From Paralvinella palmiformis (taxonomy: Eukaryota > Annelida > Polychaeta > Terebellida > Alvinellidae), in NCBI GenBank assembly GCA_025642065.1, contig JAODUP010000356.1, forward strand, positions 16,001 to 80,000: 64,000 nucleotides of DNA. The letters are read 5' to 3'. Both the position numbers and the translations under genes were made by a program. Shown one piece after another: positions 33,944 to 45,599 of the stretch; position 1 is the stretch's first letter; each line of letters starts with the position of its first letter. The notes under the pieces are model-generated. The model ran no database searches. It was not told the origin of the DNA and saw nothing but the letters and a program-made list of their open reading frames with translations.

Positions 33944-36347
33944 CTATATTTTATATACATACACGCCATTATAATATTCTAACACTGATAATCTCTCATT
34001 CTTAAATAAACTTATTTTCCTAGGTTCATAATCTAAATCTAACAGACTTCTAACAAAACAATAATTTCTATCAAATAATAAAATATTACTATTTTTCACA
34101 TCACAAACGAAGATTTGTCTATTTCTATCACAATATACACCTCCTGGCTCTATCTGTCTACCTGTTGATTGTAATGATGATATTTGTTTTCCATTTTTAT
34201 CATAAACAACTACATTATCAAAGAGACAAACAAGTATCTTATCATCATCATCAACACAAACATCATACATTGGGCCATCACGTGTCATGTCTATAGACCA
34301 TAACTCATCACCCCTGGAGGTATACTTATAGAGTTTTTCGTCAGGATTACTGGTTACAATATAACATCCATCACTTGTTACACCTAGACGTGATGGCCCT
34401 CGACATACACGACACCTGTTATACCTCCATCTGTCACCAGCTGTATCAAAAGCATGTAGATAGCCTGGGTCACTGGTATCTGTCACCACAATTTTACCCA
34501 TATTCCTATCCACAGACAGACCCCACAGTCCTACACCACTAACAGGTCTGCAGTTATGAGATAGATAATGAACTATCTTATGGCCATTATCATCATATAC
34601 CTCTAGACCATCCCTCATACAGACAACAAGTTGTCCATTATCTAGATACTCTATGTCACTTATCCAGCCACCTGTGTTTATCTGACACAACAATGTCGGA
34701 TCATCAAAAACAGATACGGTATCTGTAATATAAATATATAAATCAACTTGGTATATCATTAATTTGCGATGTTATAGTTATATTTATAAATAACTTAATA
34801 AAACAAAAATATGTATATATATAAACATTCTGCATACCGGTATTTATTATTTATTAATTAATACAAACAACTTTATCCCTTTCATGTCCAAAATTTAAAT
34901 TTCCAAATCTAATCATATTGCAGCTGAAGGGTTAAACTATAATACAACTTAAAGTTGATAAAATTAAAAATTATACAATAAACAATGACTGACTATCAGT
35001 CAAAAAATATAACAATAAACCAATTATTCCATGTTACATTAAACAGATTAAAAAAAGTTAATGATGATATGCTGAGATCAAACAAACAATAAATATCCAC
35101 AAACCTAGACTCTGGACAGCTCCTGGCAGATCTTCAAATAGACTGGAGGACATGGATACAACAGAACTTAATGCTAAAATAAATAATAAAATAATTATAT
35201 AATTGTTGTAGAATTTAAAACAACTATCATTAATAATATATATTATTGATTATCAAAGGTATAACATGATACAATAATAATAATAATTAAAGTACCTTCT
35301 TCAACTATCTCTCCCAATTTTATCTGGTCATCACCACTAATAAACTTCATTGTTTCTGGTTTGATATTGATATCAAAAGCTGGTATTTGTTTTTTGACAT
35401 CTGTTATCAGTTTAGCTGTATCCTCAATCCGTGATTCAGGTATACCCATCACAGGTTCCAGCCAGTTATCTACCTTTGTTATCAATTTTTCAATAGAGGT
35501 TCTAATATCTTGGACAAGTTGTTTGGATCGGGATAATTCAAGATTTAATTCGACTTCTTTTTCGTTTAATTCAAGACATAAATTATCATATTGATCATTA
35601 ATCTGTTTGATGAGAAAAGCTCGATGATGAGTCAACTCTGTCATGGCTCATTTGGTGTCATTAATGATTTTTGTTTGAAGATTTACAAAATGTTCCAGTG
35701 TTTTGTCAGTTGATTGTAAATGTGATAACAGAATTTCTTTTAAATCAACTTGTGTTTTTTTTGTTATCATAAGTCAGGTCATAGACTGCATGTTCTGAGT
35801 GTCTGACTATATGACACAGAGAACATATGGCCTGAGTACACGTCATACAGAAATATGATAAATAACCATCATGTTCATTACAAAATATAGAATTTATTGT
35901 AGATGACGTCACTGAAATTTGAGTATGATCTGGAAAAAGGGCATCATGTTTCAAATGACAATCCTGACAATGTCCAGAATGACATCCGAAACAGTAAAAT
36001 GAAACATCAGCTTTGTGTGTTTTAGATCTACATAACTTACATAATTTATGTCTTTCTTCAATTTGTTTCCTAACATTTTGAACTTTTGACAGATAAAAAG
36101 ATAAAGGTAAACTGGCAGATGAACTTCCAGGTACATGGGTTGTCTGTGAACAAACAGGACAACGTATTGTGTCTGGAGTTTGAGGATTTTTAGCTCTTGC
36201 ATCATCTAACAGATGTTGTAAACAGTCTTCACAGAAAATGTGTAAACAACTTAACGTTATTGGTCTTCGATGTATCAATGGTTCAAAACAAATTCCACAA
36301 TTTGTGATGTTAGAGAAGAGTTCCTCATAAAAGCCTCCTGTAGCCAT
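33944..36347 (-). CDS. TRIM E3 ubiquitin ligase-like gene, three exons, two lesions
   Basis: The minus-strand gene has exons 36347-35296, 35173-35105 and 34722-33944, all introns GT-AG and phase 1, so the joined frame is continuous. Residues 17-66 form a C3HC4 RING (CGICFEPL, CLHIFCEDC, CPVC), which would bind an E2 enzyme. B-box 1 is ~103-141 and B-box 2 ~155-185 (CNEHDGYLSYFC, CSLCHIVRH). A coiled coil follows, and exon 3 encodes ~260 residues of beta-propeller repeats of NHL type, a likely substrate-binding part. Two lesions lie in exon 1. An A8 run (35755-35762) shifts the frame, and an in-frame TGA (35648-35650) precedes MTELTHHRAFLIKQIN. So it is a recent pseudogene, or the A8 is an assembly error and the TGA is real or polymorphic. 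The family acts in immune signalling and RNA regulation; the specific role is unknown. Confidence 0.85.
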
Positions 36348-36360
36348 TTTCCTAAAGATA
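36348..36360 (-). other. Probable splice acceptor just before the TRIM start codon
   Basis: The minus strand reads tatctttaggaaaATGG: an acceptor ending four bases before the ATG. This implies a non-coding 5' exon further upstream (beyond 36360), which I cannot place. Confidence 0.45.
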
Positions 36361-36557
36361 AAACAAGAGATTTTATTTTATTCTTACCTCAATTGATCAA
36401 AAATAACCTAAATCTACAATTATTATATATAAAAATAGAAGTTTACTTGTTTTAAATAACTTTCTCTTAAATAATACTTCAAGGTTGTGGATGTAGTTAG
36501 ATATTTGTATGGTCATCATGACTTCTGCATTTGAATGCCTTACTTCCATTTGTGCTA

Positions 36558-36598
<41 letters not shown>
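36558..36598. repeat. (TA)n microsatellite
   Basis: Perfect TA tract upstream of the TRIM gene. Confidence 0.95.
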
Positions 36599-36600
<2 letters not shown>

Positions 36601-36786
36601 AACAAATAATGAATGAAAATATTGTAATGTTACCAATTGATATTAGTTAATATATACTAATATAGGCCTAAATATGAATTATTTTGTCAACATCAGCCGT
36701 TTTGACTACATAGAAGGTAACTATTACTAATATCAAACAAGTTTTGTAAATGTCTGTAAACATCAAAGACACTAAGTCTGTCTGTT

Positions 36787-37003
36787 GTTGAGCTGGGGTG
36801 CTAAAAGAAAATTGATAAATGTTTAGTTTAAAAAAATATTTTATCGACACTCAAAACGTGGAGCCATTACAATAATTGTAATAAACCAAAATTTTGAACT
36901 GAGGTGCTAAAAGAGCATTTATAAATTGTTATTTGTTTTTAGCTTCTTGACACTCAAAACGTGGAGCCATTACAATAATTATAATAGTAATAAACCTACC
37001 TTT
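36787..37003. repeat. ~108-bp tandem duplication upstream of the TRIM gene
   Basis: Both units hold ggtgctaaaaga, then gacactcaaaacgtggagcc, attacaataatt and taataaacc. They are about 108 bases apart. The location, 0.45-0.65 kb upstream of the TRIM start codon, could place it in the promoter or 5' UTR. Confidence 0.85.
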
Positions 37004-37332
37004 AGGTGAGGTATACCCGAGCTTTTAACTTCTGAAGTGTTGAGTAGCACACAACGTTAAAATATGGCAGACGATAGACAATATCAATAATATGACAGCT
37101 GAGTTGTTTATTGGTCTAGGCAAAGAATATTACGAAACAAAAACATAATATGCTAAAGATCATCACTGTGTAATCCATTAAAATTATTAAAAACATAAAA
37201 AAATTAAATAAACAACTCCAAATAATTAAATTTCTACCCGATAATGATTTTTAATTTCTCTAACATTAAGTTACGTACGTATACGTGACCAGAAGCATGT
37301 CGTATGATATTGACAAATTAAAAGTTTATTTT

Positions 37333-37550
37333 AAATGTGTTCCCTATACTTACCGATGATAAGATATTCATTTTGTATTACTTTTACACCCACGGCTTAT
37401 GCAACCAACGACACACCAATAATTAACCATGTTTATAAACCCGATTTTGCAGTCTGCGTTCCTTTTTTCCACGACCGGAAGTTGGGACCTGTTTGCCATA
37501 AAATCGGTTGCCATGTTCGGTCAGTTTTCTTTCAGGTCAATGCTGCATTG
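37333..37550 (-). mobile_element. hAT-like MITE, copy 3 (truncated)
   Basis: The minus strand aligns with the left half of the MITE copies at 5575 and 6812 (gatttgatggcaaac region, accggaag, ggtttataaacatg, taaggaacaca-like). The outer end, on the plus strand ttttctttcaggtcaatg, is complete; the inner half is lost at ~37333. Immediately outside is a second, inverted cattgacc end. Confidence 0.75.
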
Positions 37551-37559
37551 ACCTGGAGT

Positions 37560-37757
37560 ATTTATTTGTTTGTTCGAGGAGAATCCCCAGGCTGTCGCTT
37601 ATTCAGCCCAGCCTCTATGTTGGAGTAGTTGAGAAAACTCCTCCCCCACCACTCACAGGGGAGCAGTACGGAAATATGGAGTCGAAATACCCTGAGGTGG
37701 ACACTGCCAGAGTGTGTTACGTCCTCAGGGGATCTTTAACGTCCCCCTTTATTTTTA
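37560..37757 (-). mobile_element. SINE-B copy inserted in a MITE end
   Basis: A 198-bp copy flanked by a perfect 9-bp duplication, acctggagt, at 37551-37559 and 37758-37766. Removing it restores a continuous MITE-like end pair (cattgacctggagtgg ... ttaggtcaatgg at 37767-37802). Aligns with 11664-11863, including ccccaggctgtcgcttattc and gagcagtacggaa read on the plus strand. Confidence 0.88.
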
Positions 37758-37766
37758 ACCTGGAGT

Positions 37767-37802
37767 GGAATGTTCGGTATAGTTTTATATTTAGGTCAAT
37801 GG
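37767..37802 (+). mobile_element. MITE terminal fragment
   Basis: gttcggtatagttttatatttaggtcaatg resembles the MITE end cggtctagttttctttcaggtcaatg with a few substitutions (shown here in parts under the length limit: ggtatagtttta and aggtcaatg). It is the far side of the target into which SINE-B jumped. Confidence 0.55.
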
Positions 37803-37804
37803 TA

Positions 37805-38002
37805 ATCACGTTTTCTTTAGTTCCTTGGTCTTTCGCTAGGCTGCACTAGGTTAGATTGATAACAGACACAAATGAAAACTTTCAGCTTCTATGTGCTATT
37901 TCTAACCTGGAAACCGCTTTCTTGGTCTAGCCTTGTCATTTTAATAGAAATTATTAGAAACGTGTGACAAATATGATAATTATCCTTGTCGTATTATATA
38001 AT

Positions 38003-38038
<36 letters not shown>

Positions 38039-38114
38039 ATAAGTTGTTAATGTTATGGATAAACAGCTAGATAATCATGCAAGTATATACTTGCACCATA
38101 TATGTCGGCATGAT

Positions 38115-38151
<37 letters not shown>

Positions 38152-38680
38152 GGAATCTGGCTATGAACGTTCCCTCAAATATTATTTACCTGCCTGGGGG
38201 CGGAGGTATTTGATGCAGTTCAGGGTGCTCTATCCTGGACTTAGTGGTGTTTTAATGACGATCAAGTCAATGGTAATTTAACTACCAACCACAAATAACG
38301 TCCAAGCAAACTCAATTGTTCACGTTGTAAATATATTTACTTACAACATCACCCTAATGACATACACTAATTACAATTACCGATAATTAGTCCAGCAATC
38401 ATCAGCATACGTCATTTAGCAACCGTAATAAAGATAGGATGAACTTCAGTGGCCGTGAACAGGTTTTTTATTCGATCGCTGAATAGCGTGTCATATTTAA
38501 AATGTTAATTATGCATTATTGCCGTTACCACTACCAAGATACAGTTATTTTAGCCAATTAAAAGTATACTGACATTGTTCTTGCAATTAAATTGAGCTTA
38601 TTTATATTACAGATAAAGTGTCACTGATTGAACATAGAACATGGAAGTGGAAGACGTCGGACATCCGGGCTTTAAAGGAA
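37805..38680. other. Non-coding stretch with microsatellites
   Basis: (TA)n at 38009-38034 and (CA)n at ~38114-38143. No gene seen. Confidence 0.5.
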
Positions 38681-38684
38681 CAAT

Positions 38685-38905
38685 TCAGCTTCATATCAAT
38701 TTTTTACAACTAATGCAAATATGTTCATTCAACTTATCATGTTAAAGAATGAACAGGACCAACCGCTTGTTAAATAAACCAGTTCTAATTTCTGGGTAAT
38801 ATACAATGCTAGATTTGTGGGCGCCGAGATCTTGAAGCTAGACACCGACCCGATGCTCTCGTAATCTGACGTCACTACTACAAGCTGTTTGTGTTATCCC
38901 ATTAT
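38685..38905 (-). repeat. Interspersed repeat D, copy 2
   Basis: The minus strand aligns with 8275-8500: caaacagcttgt, gtgacgtca, gtgtctagcttcaa, gaactggtttatttaa and ttgttcctttaa in the same order. More than 30 kb from copy 1. Confidence 0.7.
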
Positions 38906-39149
38906 AACAATGTAATGGGGTGTCACCCAAACATGTAATTTCGGATGTCACTGAAATGGCTAGAGAAAACAATAAAGTTTGTTTTGTACTTTTGTAACAA
39001 GAATTAGTGTTTACTGAGCTTTCAGGTTACTATAATGGAACTGACAACGGGTTCATATAGTAGTAGTTACTAGATTGAGATAGGTGTCGGGTAAGGTCAC
39101 GAGTATGAGTAATATCGTCAGCAGAAAACACCAATACGAGAATGTAAAC

Positions 39150-39171
39150 ATATATATATATGTGTGTGTGT

Positions 39172-39212
<41 letters not shown>
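39150..39212. repeat. (TA)n/(TG)n microsatellite
   Basis: TA runs around a short TG run. Confidence 0.9.
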
Positions 39213-39339
39213 TTCTAGGAACTACTTCGCTGTTTATTAGCTTTTCGTACTGGGCACAATATATATGAAGTTTAATTTCATTAATTAGACCCATACATTT
39301 AATGCTATTGTTTGGTGAAACAAACGCGAGCTTTTATGC

Positions 39340-39806
39340 CAACCTTGGTTGATAACACACAATTGTATATATCACTGGATCCTGACAATGAGTTAAATTT
39401 CTCCTCTATCTTGACGAATTTTGAAAACAATTTTGTTGATATTTGGCTATGGATAACTCAAAATCTTCTACGGTTAAATGATAATAAAACAAATATTATA
39501 TATTTAGCACCATCGCATTGTGTTGAATGCCTAAGCACACCTACAGTACAGATGTATGCATCTTCGATTACCCCTAATGGGTCATTAAAAAAATTAGGGG
39601 TTATTTTCGATAAATGTATTAAAATGTACGAACAAGTCACATCATTACGCACATCTGCCTACTACTATCTTAAGAACATCTATTGTTTAAAAGAATCATT
39701 GCCACATAAAACACTTAAAACTGTGGTCCATTCCTTTGTTACAACTCGTATAGACTCTTATAACTATGTATATGGAATATCTGGTTATCTGGTGAACATC
39801 AAGTGA
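39340..39806 (+). pseudogene. CR1/L2-like non-LTR fragment, same family as 52-54 kb
   Basis: The frame reads DNTQLYISLDPDNELNFSS, WITQNLLRLNDNKTNIIYLA, SSITPNGSLKKLGVIFDKC and VVHSFVTTRIDSYNYVYGIS. This is near-parallel to the 53401-53870 part of the longer element. It starts just after the catalytic YADD site, which is missing, and ends before the C-terminal region. The frame is unbroken for ~150 codons, so it is not very old, but it cannot be functional. Confidence 0.85.
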
Positions 39807-39929
39807 AAGTTATTAAAAGTAAATAAACTGAAATGTGGCATTTATGGCACAACTTATAACACAGAAATATAACATGAGGTGAGCAATCACTAATTCATAC
39901 ATTATAATACGCTATCTCTTAGAGGAGAA

Positions 39930-41060
39930 GAAGTGTTTCTATTCCACAAAGATACAGGAATGTGGAAAAGATCAAAAGAAACTCTTCAAATTAACTAAGA
40001 ACTTGATGGGAAGTAACTCATATGTAAATCTTCCATATTTTACCTGTGCTGAATTATTTCACGAGGAAAGCAACAATCATCAGGAATAAGATCATTTCGG
40101 ACACTACCGGCGATATTTCCATGGATGCAGATATTATGTTTAATGGAAATATGCTCGAAATATTTTGACCGACTTCTGAGGTTGAGATCAAGGAGATAAT
40201 AGTCAAGTCTCCGAATAAGTCATGTGACTTGGATCAACTTCTACCACTGATAACAGCCATTGTCAATAGGTCAATGGATGAATCAGTGATGCTGTTGTGG
40301 TTGAAACGACCCACCATAAGCTTGCTGCTTAAGAGACCTGGGTTGGATAAGGAAGAGATAAAGAATTATCGTCCTATTTCTAACCTTTCGTTCATCTCTT
40401 AGCTTATTGAAAAGGTAGTAGCAAGGCATATAGAAGAACACTTAGAGCACAATGATCTTAATGACATTTACCAGTCTGCTTATCGTAGAGGTCATTCAAC
40501 AGAAACTGCTGTTTTTAAAGTGCACAGTGACATTGCTGAGGCTCCTGATGAAGGGTCCATGATATTTCATTTTCAATTGAAGCTTGTATTGCAGACATAA
40601 GTACTTGGATGAAGAGCGACATGCTGAAATTGAATAAAGACAAGACATAATTCATTGTTTTCTCATCCAAGCAACATTTAAAGAAAACTGAGAATCTTCG
40701 CATTCCGGTAGGATCCAGTTATATATATTCTTCCATGTCTGTAAGAAATCTAGGGCTTATATTAGGTAATACCCTAGGAATGAAGAAGCAGGTTAATTAT
40801 ATATGTAAATCCTGTTATTGTCAAATGAGAAATATAGGACTTATTCGTAAGTACATAAATGATGAGACATACAAGACTTTAATCCAAGCCGTTATTATTT
40901 CTAGACTGGACTATGGCTAGGCAAGATGCTGTTTCTTACGTTCAAAGTACTGAATAGAACAGCACCGGTGTATCTAAGCGATCTGACCGAAAAATATATA
41001 CCAACTTTCTACAAAACATCATCGTTATAGATTGAAATATACAGCCATGGCAAAGTGATT
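39930..41060 (+). pseudogene. Second non-LTR retrotransposon relic
   Basis: Several frames carry reverse-transcriptase blocks of a family different from the preceding one. Near 40330-40420 these are LLLKRPGLDKEEIKNYRPIS, near 40440 DIYQSAYRRGHSTETAVFKV, and near 40600-40900 CIADISTWMKSDMLKLNKDK and RNLGLILGNTLGMKKQVNYI then TYKTLIQAVIISRLDYG. Near 40925 comes MLFLTFKVLNRTAPVYLSDL. Many stops and deletions; the region holding the catalytic aspartates (~40555) is deleted. Confidence 0.8.
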
Positions 41061-41432
41061 CCAGTTGCATATATTTTCAAAATTTCCTATTAACCATGTG
41101 GATCCCAATGCGATGACGTGTCGAACTATTTACAAGATACTCTAAAAGCTCGATCAAATATAATGCATCTGTAAAGCTTAATTAGTAAGTATAGAAAATT
41201 ATATTTGATATCATTCAAGGTAATGTGTTAATACACTGACTGACCTATGACAAAAATCCGTACACACTGAGTATAGATATGACTGATTATGATGGACAAT
41301 CGACTTTCAAAATATCAAAGTCTCACGTTGAAAGTTTATCACTTGAAGGTTGCTTATAACTTGGACGGATGACATAATCTAAAAGTGAAACAGACAAACT
41401 CTAGCATTTGAATAAAACATAATTCGGTTTAA

Positions 41433-41468
<36 letters not shown>
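41433..41468. repeat. (TA)n microsatellite
   Basis: Perfect TA tract. Confidence 0.95.
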
Positions 41469-41470
<2 letters not shown>

Positions 41471-41718
41471 ATTTTACCCGAATATCAAAACCATCTTCTA
41501 ATTTATTGCTTACAACTTCACATAACAGAGAGCAGAATTAAAACGGTTTAAACATTTTGTAAATTCGATTTACATTAACAATAACATAAACACCAACCCC
41601 AATTGTATTGTTTTTAATTAATTTGTTGTTTACTCTATTTCGTGTTTAATGCACCCTTTATACTATTACTTTACATATTCAACATTGGCTGCATGGTGAA
41701 TTACTAATTGTTAATCTA

Positions 41719-41719
41719 C

Positions 41720-41780
<61 letters not shown>

Positions 41781-41787
41781 CCTCCTC

Positions 41788-41841
<54 letters not shown>
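41719..41841. repeat. Compound (CT)n(TA)n(CA)n microsatellite
   Basis: Three dinucleotide runs in succession. The frame at 41708-41914 is entirely this repeat. Confidence 0.95.
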
Positions 41842-41845
<4 letters not shown>

Positions 41846-41869
41846 GCTACACACATAGGCGTGAATGAA

Positions 41870-42010
41870 CGTTCACTTAGTGATGAACGGAAATATATGA
41901 GAATTAGCTGTTAGGTTCGAATAAATCATAGTATTTACTCAGGTTTAAGAAGATATTTTCGTTCTAGTCCAGTAATAATCCATTGTGCAGTATTGCTACT
42001 TTGTTTTTAT
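41870..42010 (+). repeat. Interspersed repeat F, copy 1
   Basis: gagaattagctgttaggttc, a-aaatc-t-gtatt, atatttt cgttctagtc and ataatccattgtgcagta have counterparts in the same order at ~45615-45730. Diverged. Confidence 0.55.
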
Positions 42011-42061
42011 TTTAGTTAAATCACTTCAGTGAGTCCATACTGAGTTAGTGTACATTCTTTT

Positions 42062-42666
42062 GTGGTGAACAAACTGTAATGTTTGTTAACACGCTATAAA
42101 AGGCCTAACTTTTTACTTAGGTTAGAGAAGAACTTCGACGCATGACTACACGGACGTGTACGATATATATGGTTCATATAAATAGGATTTATTTAGTTAT
42201 TTGAACCCAGAATAAAGCTGGGTTCAGCATCTGAGGTGCCGAAATGTTGTATATACAGGTTTCTTTTGGACTACAGAAAATTACTGTTGAATGTAAACTG
42301 TGGTGTCAAAATAGTTATGATTGTATTTAGCAAGTCACCATTGAACCACACCCATGTGTTGTTTGCTGCGAGCTGTGGTATCAAATGGTATGTTTTTACG
42401 TGCTTCCGCTTTTTGTACGTAGCCTGCATGTAGCCGCTTTCCTGTGGGCGTGACATATTTGTCGCGTACGAAAAGCGAATTAGCTGATTCCCACAGGCTG
42501 ATGAGTAGACCAGACACATGCTTAGGCATACGAACACATCTATCAATATGTGGGGGTATGGAACATTTTATTTTTAGATTAATGTGTGTATAGGTCTCGA
42601 AGGATGTTTAGACATGTTGATGCTCTGTGCCTGTTGCCTCTTTATATGTACCCTAAAACACACACA
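42062..42666 (-). repeat. Repeat E, copy 1 (~0.6 kb) with short reading frame
   Basis: Aligns over its whole length with 57610-58244 in the opposite orientation: gtaatgtttgttaacacg, ataaaaggcc, cagaataaagctg, gtttcttttggac, attactgttgaatgtaaactg, acgtgcttccgctttt and cacaggctgatgagtag. On the plus strand it has a TATA-like ctataaaagg and an AATAAA ~140 bases on, an LTR-like order. On the minus strand a frame (42271-42546) encodes YSSACGNQLIRFSYATNMS and NNTWVWFNGDLL, shared with the other copy. Family unknown. Confidence 0.75.
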
Positions 42667-42686
42667 TACACACACACACGCACGCA

Positions 42687-42731
<45 letters not shown>

Positions 42732-42790
42732 TTTAGCCATTAATATATCTAAATCTTAGTATATGTCAACATTACCAATCGCTATATATA

Positions 42791-42822
<32 letters not shown>
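42656..42822. repeat. (CA)n and (TA)n tracts
   Basis: CA/CG-rich run at 42656-42690, TA at 42690-42730 and again 42782-42822. Confidence 0.9.
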
Positions 42823-42828
<6 letters not shown>

Positions 42829-42860
42829 TGGATGATTATACATAATTACTGTTTTTATAG

Positions 42861-43084
42861 ATGACATTCTAGAATCTAGTTGTTATTGTAAGTTCAGTAC
42901 GGGAAGCATCGATAAAGATGAATCTGAGTTGCATCACTTTGCTGGAGAACATCAAGCTCCTTGGTGGTACTGTTTAGATGTCCTTCAAACGTTTACCGGC
43001 CGCTTTGCTAAATATTTATTCAACATCACGTCAACGGTCGGGATGTGGCTGCTTTCTGGAACTAAAAGACATTACGTTAACTAA
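42861..43084 (+). other. Possible terminal exon, unidentified protein
   Basis: After the acceptor tgtttttatag, a frame with no ATG runs 74 codons to TAA at 43082-43084. It reads DILESSCYCKFSTGSIDKDE, then HHFAGEHQAPWWYCLDVLQT and MWLLSGTKRHYVN. Composition is protein-like (W, C, H used, little low complexity), unlike the surrounding DNA. I do not recognise it. It may be the last exon of a gene whose other exons I cannot find, or a TE relic. Confidence 0.35.
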
Positions 43085-44135
43085 ATCGTCATGATGATAC
43101 GACCAAACTGATGGCAAGAAGGAAATAACACCAAGGGTAATGTCAGACGAACTTATTGAACTCCTTAACATTGAGCATATTTAATGACATTTATGTTGCG
43201 GCGAAGACGCGTTCTGATAATAATGATTTTTTTATTTATTTCTCTTAGTGGTATTTTTTTTAAATAAATTATTGAGCCCAATTCAGCCTTGAATTAATAC
43301 TGATATGGTATTTAATTATGCTTTTTGAGCTGTGGCCAAAATATTAATGAGAGCAACTCACGTACATCAGTTTCACCAAATCACAGTGAGCCGATATATT
43401 CTCTATTTTCCATGACAACATGCAAATATGTTTTAAATGATTAAATGCGAAATTATCGTATGAAATTGTGACATAATTTGAATAATCTCATCTGATCTTC
43501 GGTGTCGAAAGTCGTCCTTCATCTTTTCAAAAATCGCACTAAATAGCACTCTGTTTTACTATTGCATAACATGTTCAAAAAGTGTTTAATGAAGTTGTTA
43601 CTAACGCAAAACACCAACACAAAAGAAACACACAAGAATCAACACACATTACACACATTACAACACACATACACACACACACACACATATGATAATGAAT
43701 ATTTTTTAATTCCTAGGTATTTATAAATTAAGTTAACAATATGGACGTCCATTTATAACTAAAAGCATTACATAAAACATAAACAAATATATACACATAG
43801 CATAAAATGAGTTATTGGATCATATTTAATTGTGAAACTTAAAGAGCTTTTTGGTTTTTGAATGAGTCCCTCCCTATCCCTACCTCCCATCCCACCCCCG
43901 ATGTCAGTGAATTAAATGACTTGTTCGAAAATAGACTGATATGGAAATGACCAAGTTTGTTGGAACGGGATCATTTGGTAAATTTCTTTATTACGGGCCT
44001 TTATAAGAAACGGAAACTGGTATCTTCTAAGAAGAACAGTTTATATGGATAGAGTTGTTATTATTTTATGTTATTTGTTAGATGTTGTCTTGGCAACTAG
44101 TGACATAATTAAATGTGACTATAAATTGTTAGTAT

Positions 44136-44178
<43 letters not shown>

Positions 44179-44337
44179 GCCATTTTATATGTATAGACTT
44201 GTTGTGTGGTACATGATGGTTTGTTGATTTGGTCAGTTTTGCCTCTGCTCATCTCCTTTGGGAAACATCCAATGATCACAGCTTGAAAACACAACTTGAA
44301 TGTTTGTAGCATCAAGTCTGTCTATTATAAACTTCTA

Positions 44338-44406
<69 letters not shown>

Positions 44407-45140
44407 TATGGTTAAAATACTTGTTATGTTTAACATGTAATTGTTATATTTAAAGATAATTGTCATAATTAAGATATGTTTGTTATAATTATCATATAAG
44501 TGTTATAATTAACATATTCTAATTAAAATTAATATGTACTTGTTTTATTTAACAAAAACATGTACTTAGTATATCTGAGGTCTGGTATTTATATGGTACG
44601 TTTATTCGTTCTATGTAATATATAATTGTTTTATGGTGGGTGTATTTGTGTTATTTGGTGGGCCTATGTATGTGTGACAGTCACTGTCAGCTGAAGATGA
44701 CACGGGCACTGTTAGAATAAGATAACAGAGATCTACACATCTTTCTATGATTAGATTGTTTATAAGGGAACGAGCATTGTCGATCTTGTGTGTTTGTATG
44801 TGCTAACCAATTATAATCAAGGTGTTAGGAGGTCAGGATAGGATCATATCGGAGATGAACAAACTCGGTTGAAATATGGCGAGGATGATATGGTGAGATT
44901 AGGAGCATCACAATAAATAATGATAACGGGCTGCTCATCATTATCTAAACATTTTCGGTTGTTATAATCAGTCGCCAAGTTTGAGTGAAATAACCCAACT
45001 CCCTGATAATTTGTTATCACTCTGTTTCTTATTCGGAAAATTGTTATTGAACAATGTTGATGAGACGTTGATGGGACGTTGTGTAAATGTTTGCGATGAT
45101 GAAGAGTATTATAATAATAATGATGCTGGTGATGATGAAA
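43085..45140. other. Non-coding stretch with microsatellites
   Basis: CA run near 43655-43687, TA tracts at 44143-44175 and 44340-44402, and, at 44411-44575, a diverged tandem pattern around tgttataattaacatat. No gene seen. Confidence 0.5.
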
Positions 45141-45144
45141 TAAT

Positions 45145-45175
45145 TTGTGTTTGTGTGTGTGTTTGTGTATATATA

Positions 45176-45259
<84 letters not shown>
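45145..45259. repeat. (TG)n microsatellite
   Basis: Nearly pure TG for ~80 bases, with one TTG interruption at ~45217. It produces a His/Thr-rich antisense frame at 44844-45362 that is not a gene. Confidence 0.95.
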
Positions 45260-45260
<1 letters not shown>

Positions 45261-45599
45261 CCTATAATTATCGTGATCAGGGGTAGAGTTTAAACGTATT
45301 TCTATTTTGTCTATACTCGTCGGGATATTTGTTTCTCCACACACTCTCTCATATTCTGACAAACTAATTTCTAAATATAACTAATTATTTCATGGTCCAT
45401 TGATGGAGTAGTTGAATTTTTAGAAATTAGATTCCCTTCCTCTCATTCTAAGTTGTTTCTGAAACCTACCTGATATCCGGTATTCTCTATTATAGGTCAT
45501 GATTCGGATAAGGGCTTTATTTTGGTTTTCCAACATATAAAACAACTCGGCACAAATTTCGGATGGTAAACGGGATGTCAATGAGGGGTTTCTAAATAA

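Noticed and set aside
45179..45258. CRISPR-like array
   Set aside because: Pure dinucleotide repeat with no spacers. No other direct repeats with unique spacers exist in the window.
44844..45362. 172-codon His/Thr-rich minus-strand frame
   Set aside because: Most of it is the antisense of a (TG)n microsatellite.
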